Of a stretch of 9,037 bases of DNA, positions 1 to 7,200 are shown piece after piece. Source of the stretch: Acidobacteriota bacterium (GTDB taxonomy: Bacteria > Acidobacteriota > Polarisedimenticolia > J045); assembly GCA_024276295.1 (NCBI GenBank), contig JAJRXN010000273.1, positions 1 to 9,037 of the forward strand, written 5' to 3'. Numbering within the stretch: position 1 is the first letter of the stretch; each line of letters begins with the position of its first letter. The notes under the pieces are model-generated. The model was not told the DNA's origin. It did no database searches and was given only the letters and a program-made list of their open reading frames with translations. The position numbers and the translations under genes were made by a program.

Positions 1-114
1 CTGCGCCCGGGCCCGGCCGGCGCGCTCGACCACCTCGTCGAGCGAGTCGAGCCACTCCTGGGTCTCGTACGAGTCGGTGTCCGGAAGCTGGTGCTTGAAC
101 TGCTCGAAGATCAT
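1..114 (-). CDS. aceE: Pyruvate dehydrogenase E1 component, homodimeric type, N-terminal fragment
   Basis: The first 38 codons of a gene that runs off the left edge are visible. The product would be the thiamine-diphosphate-dependent E1 subunit of the cytoplasmic pyruvate dehydrogenase complex, which decarboxylates pyruvate and acetylates the E2 lipoyl domains. The visible residues include DTDSYETQEWLDSLDEVV at 12-29, followed by ERAGRARAQ. This matches the AceE N-terminal pattern of an acidic 'D-P-x-E-T-x-(E/D)-W-L-x-(S/A)-(I/L)' stretch, which binds E2 in the E. coli enzyme. The ATG at 114 is preceded by GGAG (minus, 125-122) at a 7-base spacing, which supports this start. The DUF4286 gene ends 83 bases upstream on the same strand, so cotranscription is possible. 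The catalytic domains lie outside the window, so the call rests on the N-terminus only. Confidence 0.8.
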   Translation of the reverse strand, partial: MIFEQFKHQLPDTDSYETQEWLDSLDEVVERAGRARAQ

Positions 115-180
115 GCGGGGACTCCGGAAAAGGGGGCGGCATCGCGCACTGCCGGCGAATCACGCACCGTCACGCAGTCT

Positions 181-195
181 GGCGCCTGGGGCGCC
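181..195 (-). terminator. GC hairpin just after the DUF4286 gene
   Basis: A perfect 6-bp inverted repeat GGCGCC with a 3-base loop lies 2 bases beyond the stop codon of the DUF4286 gene. No T-run follows on the minus strand, so it is not a classical intrinsic terminator. It could weaken read-through into aceE or protect a 3' end. The short stem makes chance plausible in DNA this rich in GC. Confidence 0.25.
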
Positions 196-197
196 GG

Positions 198-518
198 TCA
201 GCCAATCGAGGTCGCCTCGAGAACGCGCCGCGACGCGGCGAAGCGGCCGCCGAACCGGCGCTGGCTCTCCCCGCGCATCCTCTCCGCGTGGGAGGCGAGG
301 TAGTTCTCGAGGGCGTCACGGCCGGACAGATGGTAGTGCACCGTCAGGTACAGACGGCCGTCGTCGATCAGTCCCTCGTCCGCCGGGTGGCGCCGGTAGA
401 CCTTCGCCGACTCGAAGCCGGGCAGGGCCAGCATCTGCTGGAGGTGGATCGCCAGCCAGCTCGAAAAGGCGCCCGCGATGCCGCGGTCGACCGCCAGGTT
501 GACCTCGTAGATCAGCAT
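198..518 (-). CDS. DUF4286 family protein (function unknown)
   Basis: This is a small soluble protein of 106 residues starting MLIYEVNL. It looks like the DUF4286 family, found in proteobacteria and Bacteroidetes, with no established activity. Family-like features are the MLIYEVNL opening strand, an amphipathic segment WLAIHLQQMLALPGF (about residues 21-35), LTVHYHLSGRDALENYL (about 58-74) and a C-terminal arginine-rich helix with RRFGGRF. The alternation resembles a dimeric alpha-beta barrel (ferredoxin-like) fold; that is inference. No signal peptide or membrane segment is visible. The ATG at 518 is preferred over the in-frame ATG at 527, because the only Shine-Dalgarno-like GAGG (531-528) sits 9 bases from 518 but directly abuts 527. 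The longer form would have 109 residues. The gene lies upstream of aceE in the same direction and is divergent from aroA. Confidence 0.85.
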   Translation of the reverse strand: MLIYEVNLAVDRGIAGAFSSWLAIHLQQMLALPGFESAKVYRRHPADEGLIDDGRLYLTVHYHLSGRDALENYLASHAERMRGESQRRFGGRFAASRRVLEATSIG

Positions 519-645
519 GTACCGCATCCTCGCTCGCCGGCCGGCGCCGGGCGCTATGATCGGCCCGCCCTGCGGGCGTCCGCCAGTCTACCGACGGCGA
601 CCCCGCCGGGCTGCCGGCGGCGGTAGGACACGGAGATCCCGCACG
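519..645 (+). promoter_or_regulatory. Divergent spacer with possible aroA promoter
   Basis: This spacer separates the divergent DUF4286 and aroA genes and should carry both promoters. On the plus strand TATGAT at 555-560 is one base from the sigma-70 -10 consensus, but no good -35 is seen about 17 bases upstream (GCTCGC at 532-537). Just downstream is a GC hairpin, GCCCGC (563-568), loop CCT, GCGGGC (572-577). Near the end GGAG (632-635) is the aroA Shine-Dalgarno, 10 bases from its ATG. Apart from these nothing specific is recognisable. Confidence 0.3.
528..531 (-). promoter_or_regulatory. Ribosome binding site deciding the DUF4286 start
   Basis: GAGG on the minus strand ends 9 bases before the ATG at 518 and touches the alternative ATG at 527. 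Normal spacing therefore favours the shorter 106-residue product. Confidence 0.5.
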
Positions 646-1980
646 ATGACCGACCATTCCGACGTTCCGCTCGAACTCGTGCCGCGGCGGCGCGTCGCGG
701 GCGCCCTCGCCGTGCCGGGTGACAAGTCGATCAGCCACCGCGCCCTGCTCCTTGCGGCCGTCTCGGAGGGGCGCTGCACGATCCGCAACCTCGCCCCGGG
801 GGCCGACGTGCGTTCGACGCGGGCGGTCTGCGAGACGCTCGGGATCACCGTCGAGCCACGGGATGACGGCGCGCTCGTGGTCCATGGCCGCGGACTCTCC
901 GGCCTCGATCGCGATCCCGGCGACCGCCCGCTCGAACTCGACTGCGGCAACTCGGGGACGACCGCGCGCCTGCTGCTCGGCCTGCTCGCCGGGCGTCGCG
1001 GCCGCTTCCGCCTCCGCGGCGACGCCTCGCTTTCGCGTCGCCCGATGCGGCGGGTCGGTGAGCCTCTGGTCCGCTTCGGCGCGCGGATCGCCGGTGGAGA
1101 CACGCTGCCGCTCGAGATCGAGGGCGCCCCGCTGACTGCGGCCGACGTGCAGGCCCCCGTCGCCAGCGCCCAGGTCAAGAGCGCGCTGGTGCTCGCCGCG
1201 CTCCAGGCGCGGGGGACCTCCCGCATCGACCTGCCGCGTCCGACGCGCGATCACACCGAGCGGATGCTCCGCGCCCTCGGGGCGCCGGTGCGGTGCGAGT
1301 CCCCGGCCGGTGGCGGCGAGCGGATCGTCGTCGACGGGCCGGTCGCCGCCCTCGCGCCGTTCACCCTCGACGTGCCGGGCGACCCGTCCTCGGCCGCGTT
1401 CTTCGCCGCGCTGGCCTGCCTGCTGCCGTCGAGCCGGATCGTGCTCGACAACGTCTCGCTCAACCCGACGCGCTTCGGGTTCTTCGATCTGCTGGAACGG
1501 ATGGGCGCGGAGATCGAGCGGCGGCCGGCGGACGGGCCGGACGGGCTCGAGCCCCGGGGTGCCCTCGTGGCCGCGTCGTCGCGGCTCCGGGCGATCGAGG
1601 TCGACGGCGACGACGTGACGGCGGCGATCGACGAGATCCCGCTGCTCGCCGTCGTGGCGACACAGGCGCGGGGGCGGACGGTGATCCGCGGCGCCGGCGA
1701 ACTGCGCGTCAAGGAGAGCGACCGGATCCGCGCCACCGCGGAACTGCTCGCCGCCTTCGGTGCCGGGGTCCGCGAACTCGACGACGGCCTCGAGGTCGAA
1801 GGGGGAGCGGTGCTGCGCGGAGCCGAGGTCGATGCGGTCGGCGACCACCGGATCGCGATGTGCGCCGCGGTGCTGGCCGCGATCGCGCGCGGGCCGTCAC
1901 GGCTGCGCGGGGCGCACTGGGTGCGGGTCTCGTGGCCGGGGTTCTTCGACGAACTCGAGCGGCTCGCGGCGGACGGCTGA
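646..1980 (+). CDS. aroA: 3-phosphoshikimate 1-carboxyvinyltransferase (EPSP synthase)
   Basis: This cytoplasmic enzyme transfers the enolpyruvyl group of phosphoenolpyruvate to shikimate-3-phosphate, the sixth step of the shikimate pathway to chorismate and aromatic amino acids. At 444 residues it has the normal full length. Recognisable motifs run in order: PGDKSISHR (24-32), GNSGTTAR (101-108), GDASLSRRPMRRV (125-137), SAQVKS (174-179), RDHTE (201-205), VPGDPSSAAFF (243-253), NPTR (273-276), IDEIP with the probable catalytic Asp329, KESDRIR (356-362) and GDHRIAM (399-405). The set GDKS, SAQxK, RxHxE and NxTR is that described for class II EPSP synthases. The position matching E. coli Gly96 is still Gly, and that matching Pro101 is Leu. 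The ATG at 646 is chosen because GGAG lies 10 bases upstream and conserved sequence begins soon after; the frame stays open to 517 but looks non-coding. It is monocistronic here and converges on pilX. Confidence 0.96.
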   Translation: MTDHSDVPLELVPRRRVAGALAVPGDKSISHRALLLAAVSEGRCTIRNLAPGADVRSTRAVCETLGITVEPRDDGALVVHGRGLSGLDRDPGDRPLELDCGNSGTTARLLLGLLAGRRGRFRLRGDASLSRRPMRRVGEPLVRFGARIAGGDTLPLEIEGAPLTAADVQAPVASAQVKSALVLAALQARGTSRIDLPRPTRDHTERMLRALGAPVRCESPAGGGERIVVDGPVAALAPFTLDVPGDPSSAAFFAALACLLPSSRIVLDNVSLNPTRFGFFDLLERMGAEIERRPADGPDGLEPRGALVAASSRLRAIEVDGDDVTAAIDEIPLLAVVATQARGRTVIRGAGELRVKESDRIRATAELLAAFGAGVRELDDGLEVEGGAVLRGAEVDAVGDHRIAMCAAVLAAIARGPSRLRGAHWVRVSWPGFFDELERLAADG

Positions 1981-1992
1981 CCGCCCGCCGCG
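1965..1992. terminator. Strong GC hairpin between convergent aroA and pilX
   Basis: The 12-base left arm 1965-1976 pairs with 1981-1992 at 11 of 12 positions. The single mismatch is A1973 with C1984, and the loop is CTGA (1977-1980). The hairpin contains the aroA stop codon and begins 8 bases past the end of pilX. Neither strand has a T-run after it, so it would not be a textbook intrinsic terminator. Its position between two converging transcripts suggests a bidirectional 3'-end element. Confidence 0.5.
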
Positions 1993-1999
1993 TCGCGCA

Positions 2000-4231
2000 T
2001 CAGTCGGGTGTCGTCTCCTGCCAGCTCCGGATCTCGATCGCCTTCTCGCGTGGCAGATAGATTCCGAAGTCCTTCGCTCCGCCGAGCAGTCGCGGGTCGT
2101 GGGTGAACACGGTCGTCGCCGATCCGACCGTCGCCTCGACGCGGGCGACGAACGCGCCGTAGAACTCGAGGAATCCCGACGGCCCGCGCCGCTGCACGCC
2201 GGCGATGGCGTGGTTCGTGTAGAGCACTCCCGCGAGCGAATCGATCGCCGGCGGGTTGGGAGCCACCTCGGCCCAGGTGTGCCCCGTCGAGCCGTCGGTC
2301 CACAGTGGACTGCCGCGCCAGATCAGGCCGTCGCCGTCGGTGTCGAGCGGCGGATCGCCGTTGGGATCACCTCCGGTGTAGTCCAGGCGGTCGTTGATGT
2401 TCTCGGGGAACGCGAAGCTCGACGAACCGTTCGAAGGCAGTCCCTGGGCGTTGAGCGATCCGCGCCGGATCGTGTCGTCGTACCGCCCATCGCCGTCGAG
2501 ATCCTCCCCCGAGCCAGGGATCACGTCACCGACCGCGTAGCCCGCCGGAATCAGCCCCGAGCCGCACTGGTTCTGTCCGTCGGCGCCGTAGGTCCGCACG
2601 TCCCAGACGCCGTTTCCCTCGTTGGCGTCGCCGGTGTTGGGCAGGTTGTCGACGCCGAGGTCCTCTTCCGACTCGTTGTCCGGATCGGCCAGCCAGCCGT
2701 CGACCGAGCCCCACGACGTTCCGCCGGTGAACCGCCCGAGGATGATGTTCTCGCGGGCGAACAGGCCGACCATGTCGGCGTCGCGCACGCTGTAGGTTCC
2801 CGCGGGCGACGTCGACGCATCGAGCGCGCGCCACCCCTCGATGTCCTCGGTTTCCATCGAGGCGAGCTGGGTCGAGGTGGAATTCGGATAGCCGGTGCCC
2901 GGGGGCGGACCGGGCCCGGGCAGGTGCGGTCGCGGCGGCGTCGTGTAGCTCAGCCCGTTGGGCAGGTAGATGTTGCCCGACGTGTAGATGCTGCCTTGGC
3001 CGGAGATCGAGCCGAGGATCACCACCGCGCCGGTCATCGGCCGCAGGCCGGCTGCGTCCCACTCGTCGGCGGTGTTCCAGATCCCGTCCGGCCCCGGCGA
3101 GCCGATCACGACCGGGCCGTCGATGATGATCGGCTGGGTGCGTCCGTCGAGCACCATGAACGGCGACTCGTCGTCGTCGGTGTTGGCGGTGCCGTCGCGT
3201 CCCCAGTCGTCATCGGCGGTGTTCCACACGCCGTCCGGACCGACGTTGCAGCCGATGCATCCGCGGTAGGTCCGGTAGCGGCCGAGACCCCGGTCCCAGA
3301 CCCGCAGCGTCGAGCCGCCGGTATCGTCCGGCGTGCCCCAGATGTCGTCCGGGCCCGGCGTGCCGCCGTTCCACTCCCGCGCCACGCGGACGTAGAGCGA
3401 GAGGTCGGACAGGTTGGGCATCGGGATGATTTCCTGGAACTCGTGCTGGTTGGCCGGATCGGCGAAGTCGAGTTGGACATCTGACGCGCCGAGGATCCGG
3501 CGTCCCGCGATCAGCCCGCCGTCGTTGAGCCGGTCGATCAGGTCGTTGCCGATCACCTTCTCGAAGTACGGCGTGCCGCGACCCCGGACGCACGAGTTGT
3601 AGAGCCGCAGGTCGCCGTTGGCGCGCATGTTTCCGTGGACGTACAGGCTGCCGCACCACCAGCCGCTCATCCAGCCGAAGTTGTTCATGAAGTACGCGTT
3701 GTCGAACACGCGCGAGGGGATCAGCTTGAGCCGGACCACCGAGGACAGCGTCTTGCTCCGGCCGTCGAGCGTGGCGGTCGCCTGGATGTTCATGTCGACG
3801 AACTCCATCTGGCGCGCCTGTTCGATCGTCGTCGGGAAGGTCAGGATGTCGATCGTGTAGCTGCCGCGGCCGTGCGGCACGTCGACGTAGTTGCGGCCCG
3901 AGTCGTCCGCGGTGTCGGCGACGCCGTCCGGTCCCCGTGACCGACCGTGTGTCAGGTGCAGCATCACGTAGTTGTCGAAGATCTGGTCGAGGTTCGGCTG
4001 GCCGGCCAGCGAGCAGGTCACGTCGCCGACCATCCGGTCGATCCCGGCCTGGGCGATGTACAGCAGTTCGGCGTCCTGGCGGTTGGACTGGGTGCTCTTG
4101 AGTCCCAGCGTCGAGGAGGCCAGCAGGGCCAGGCCGACCAGCGTCAGGCCGGCGACGACGAACATCACGACGACCAGGGCCGAGCCTCGTTCGCCGGTCG
4201 CCGGGCGCAGGAACAGCTTGTTCGGATTCAT
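2000..4231 (-). CDS. pilX: Oversized PilX-like minor pilin / pilus assembly protein
   Basis: Last gene of the pilin operon, with 743 residues where PilX proteins usually have about 170-200. The leader MNPNKLFLRPATGERG ends at Gly16, the likely PilD cleavage site. The following SALVVVMFVVAGLTLVGLAL forms the pilin helix. As in PilX and GspK proteins the usual Glu at mature position 5 is missing. Residues 44-75 (KSTQSNRQDAELLYIAQAGID) match the PilX N-terminal helix. The rest is glycine-, aspartate- and asparagine-rich with short strands such as GSLYVHGNMRANGDLRLYN (194-212) and GAVVILGSISGQGSIYTSGN (401-420), which suggest a beta-solenoid. An acidic motif GPDGxWNTADD recurs at about 100, 293, 331, 344 and 380. 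Other marks are a CxxC (325-328) and a Pro/Gly linker (432-448). The ATG at 4231 overlaps the pilW stop (ATGA), so the open frame running further upstream is not coding. It should act in the minor-pilin complex at the pilus base or tip. Confidence 0.85.
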   Translation of the reverse strand: MNPNKLFLRPATGERGSALVVVMFVVAGLTLVGLALLASSTLGLKSTQSNRQDAELLYIAQAGIDRMVGDVTCSLAGQPNLDQIFDNYVMLHLTHGRSRGPDGVADTADDSGRNYVDVPHGRGSYTIDILTFPTTIEQARQMEFVDMNIQATATLDGRSKTLSSVVRLKLIPSRVFDNAYFMNNFGWMSGWWCGSLYVHGNMRANGDLRLYNSCVRGRGTPYFEKVIGNDLIDRLNDGGLIAGRRILGASDVQLDFADPANQHEFQEIIPMPNLSDLSLYVRVAREWNGGTPGPDDIWGTPDDTGGSTLRVWDRGLGRYRTYRGCIGCNVGPDGVWNTADDDWGRDGTANTDDDESPFMVLDGRTQPIIIDGPVVIGSPGPDGIWNTADEWDAAGLRPMTGAVVILGSISGQGSIYTSGNIYLPNGLSYTTPPRPHLPGPGPPPGTGYPNSTSTQLASMETEDIEGWRALDASTSPAGTYSVRDADMVGLFARENIILGRFTGGTSWGSVDGWLADPDNESEEDLGVDNLPNTGDANEGNGVWDVRTYGADGQNQCGSGLIPAGYAVGDVIPGSGEDLDGDGRYDDTIRRGSLNAQGLPSNGSSSFAFPENINDRLDYTGGDPNGDPPLDTDGDGLIWRGSPLWTDGSTGHTWAEVAPNPPAIDSLAGVLYTNHAIAGVQRRGPSGFLEFYGAFVARVEATVGSATTVFTHDPRLLGGAKDFGIYLPREKAIEIRSWQETTPD
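3066..3241 (-). repeat. Duplicated acidic-motif coding repeat in pilX
   Basis: Two 29-base stretches, 3066-3094 and 3213-3241, agree at 25 of 29 positions. Both encode the GPDGxWNTAD motif of PilX. The protein motif occurs three more times in PilX in more diverged form and once in PilW (residues 86-96). Recent internal duplication or strong selection on the motif would both explain the DNA similarity. Confidence 0.6.
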
Positions 4232-7200
4232 GGCGTCACCACCGTCAGCTCGAAGTTGTTGCAGGAGTCGACGAGTATCTGGGGATCGTTCTCGTCGGGG
4301 GACTCGGCGCTCGATGGGCGATCCGGCAGCATGCCGCTCTCGCCGTCGAGAATCGGGTCGCCGACGCTGTAGCTCGCCGTCACGACGTAGTAGTGGGTCG
4401 TCCCGGAGGCCGCCGCGGCCGTGCCGGAGTCCTCCCAGGCGATCTCCTCGCGGACGGCGATGCCGGTCAGGGCCGAACCGGCCGTGAGCTGCTGCGAGGG
4501 CTCCCAGACGCCGTCGGGGCCGTAGTAGTGGATCCAGCCCTGGTCGTCGGAGACGAAGATCTGCCCGCCTTCGAGCATCCCGGCGTCGGTCGGCAGGGCG
4601 CTGCCGGTCGTCGCAGACGACGACCAGTTGATGCCGTCGCCGCTGACGTAGATCAGGCTGTCGGCCGCGGCGGCGACCGCGCCGCCGCCGCTGACGCAGT
4701 CGAGCGCGCGGATCGGCCCGGCGCCCGGCATCGCGACCGGAGACCAGGTCGCGCCGCCGTCGGTCGAACGCCAGATGCGGTCCTCCTCGCCGAGCATCAC
4801 CGTCACGCCGCCGACGGCGTCGCTGGCGCTGCACGCGCTGTAGAGCGTCGTGCTCGTCAGGGAGACGGGGTTGAACGTCGCGCCACCGTCAGTCGAGCGG
4901 AGCACCGCGCCGTTGTCGCCGGCGAGGATCACGAGGTCGCCCTGGGCCGTCGCCGCGCGCAGGTTCTCGGCGGTGACCGCGGCGAGATTGGACCAGGTCA
5001 GCCCGCCGTCGTCGCTGCGGACCATCGTGCCGAAGTCGCCTGCGGCGATCACCCGCGTCCCGTCGAGCCAGCTCACGTCGCGCAGGTTGGCCGAGACCGG
5101 CGAGGTGATGCTCGTCCAGGTCACCCCGCCGTCGTCGGTACGCCGGATCGAACCGCCGATCCCGACCGCCACGCCGACCAGGCGACTGATGAACTCGGCT
5201 TCCAGCGGGCGTCCCGTCGCGCCGATCGCGGCGCTGCGCCACGAGTTGACGCCATCGATGCTGTGGTGGATCGCGCCTGCCGTGTCACCGACGGCCCACA
5301 GCAGGCCGGTCCAGCGCAGCGCGGCGACCTGTTCGTTGGCCGTGTAGCCGGGCGAGTAGTCGACGAACGAATCGGGCGTGCTGTCGCCGTTGACGTCGGC
5401 CGCGGCGTAGATCCGGTATTCGATCAGCGTCTGGTCGTACCCGGCGTCGGTGTTGCGCGGGTTGATCGAGAACCACAGCTCGACCGGGTGATCGTCGGTG
5501 CCGTAGTCCACGACCCGGATGTTCTGGTCCTCGGGGGCGACCGGCCCTTCCGACGGTCGGACGCAGGAGCGGGCGCTGTACGACGACAGGCGCCCGGAGT
5601 CGTCGCGGGCGCGGACCCAGTAGTGGTACAGCTCGCCGAGCACCGGGGCCGACGACGAGTTGCTCGAGTCGTCGAGGTAGGAGTACTCATCGGCTCCCGC
5701 GGCGGAGATGGCGTTCTTGTTGACCGGCTCCACGCAGCGGACGTCGGAACTCGTCGAGCGGTAGACGTGGTACTCGCCGACGTTGCCGCCGTAGCCGCTG
5801 GTGTTGGCCGGGTCGTCGAGGGAACCGGGGAACACGACCTCGACCTGCGTGCCGTCGTCGCCAGGAACGTCGAGCGCCACGAGCGAGAACGGCTGCGCCG
5901 GGCCCGGTTCCGCGGGATAGGGGCCCGCGACCGGATCGCTCTGCGAGAGCTGCGGCGTGCAGTCCATCGCGCGCAGCCGGTACCAGTACTGGCGCGGCGG
6001 CCAGGCGGTGACGTCGATCCACTCGTCCTGCCAAGACGACACACCGGCCAGCGTCTCGGCGAACGGCGTCGGTCCGAACAGCGACGCCGCGTCGGTCCGG
6101 TATACGAGGTACTTCTCGACGTCGTTCTCGAATCCGCCGTCGTCGTCGGACAGTCCCCAGCTCAGGGTGACGCGGCCGTCGGCCAGGGCGTTGGCGCAGG
6201 CGTTGACGACGCTCACCGAGGACGTCGGCTCCGGGACGTCACCGCACGCGCCTCCCGGCAGGTCGATGTTGCGCGGCTGGATGATCGTGTTGAGCGAGAC
6301 GACGCGGAAGCGGAACGGAGTCGAGGAACTCGAACGCACCGGGTCGGTGTACCGCATGTCCGGCTGCGGGGTTTCGGTGGTGATGTGGACCTCGATCCGC
6401 TTGATCAGTTCGCTCGGGAGCCGTTCGAGCCGGCCGTTGCCGTTGCGATCCTCGCTGGCGTCGAGCACGGCGTCACCGTCGAGGTCCTCGCCGGTGACCG
6501 GGCCGAGCGCCGCGAGTTCGTCGGGCTCGAGCAGGCCGTTGCCGGCGATCCCGGAGCCGGTGCCGTCGTCGCCCCAAAGGTCGAGCGACGGGTCGGGATC
6601 GAACTCGCCCCAGTACAGGAACAGCGGCGGCGGTTTGGCGCCGCTCGGGTAGTCGACCGGTCCGCGCACGAGCGCCCCCGGACCGGACGGATTGATGTGG
6701 TCGGTGCCGTTGTTGCCGTAGACCTCGCGTCGCAGCAGGAACAGCCCGTCGTTGGTGCCGATGCTCTCCTCGGCCTCGTCCCCGCGGTCGTCGGCGTCGA
6801 CCGTCCCGTCGCCGTTCGAGTCGAGCGTGTAGCGGATCGTCTCCGCGCCGGTGCGGAAGCTGACCGGGTCGTAGCCGCTGGGAAGCGAATCCCCCGCCAT
6901 CCCGTCGGCGATGGCGTCGATGCGGGGCGCGATGTCGGCGTTGATCACGAGTTCCCACGGCGCGGCGTAGACGATCTTCGACTGGCCGACGATGTCGTCG
7001 TCGGTGTCGGCCGTGCCGTCCGGGCCGACGTCGCCGATCGTGTTGCGGTCGACCTGGAAGCCGGCCATCAGCAGATCACGTTCGATCAGGTCGATGGCGT
7101 GGCGGGCCTCGCGGGCCACCTCGTCACGGGCGTCCGTCGTCGCGTAGATCCGCTGGTCGATGGCGAGCATCGACAGCGCGACGACGAACAGCATCGTCGT

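Noticed and set aside
517..645. N-terminal extension of aroA to 517
   Set aside because: The extra 43 residues are Arg/Pro-rich with no family similarity, whereas the ATG at 646 has GGAG at a normal distance.
316..1848. A 510-residue minus-strand open frame covering aroA and part of the DUF4286 gene
   Set aside because: It is a shadow frame; the plus-strand aroA and the other-frame DUF4286 product both carry real family motifs, this one none.
1760..3484. A 574-residue plus-strand open frame across the aroA/pilX junction
   Set aside because: It is out of frame with aroA and antisense to pilX, with no motifs and no plausible start signal.
4232..4834. Upstream extension of the pilX frame into pilW
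   Set aside because: The extension is Arg-rich low-complexity translation overlapping pilW. The ATG at 4231 with the ATGA overlap starts directly with the prepilin leader.
4447..5340. Propeller repeats as a CRISPR or DNA satellite
   Set aside because: The repeats are protein-level, diverged, without identical DNA units or uniform spacers, and lie within one coding frame.
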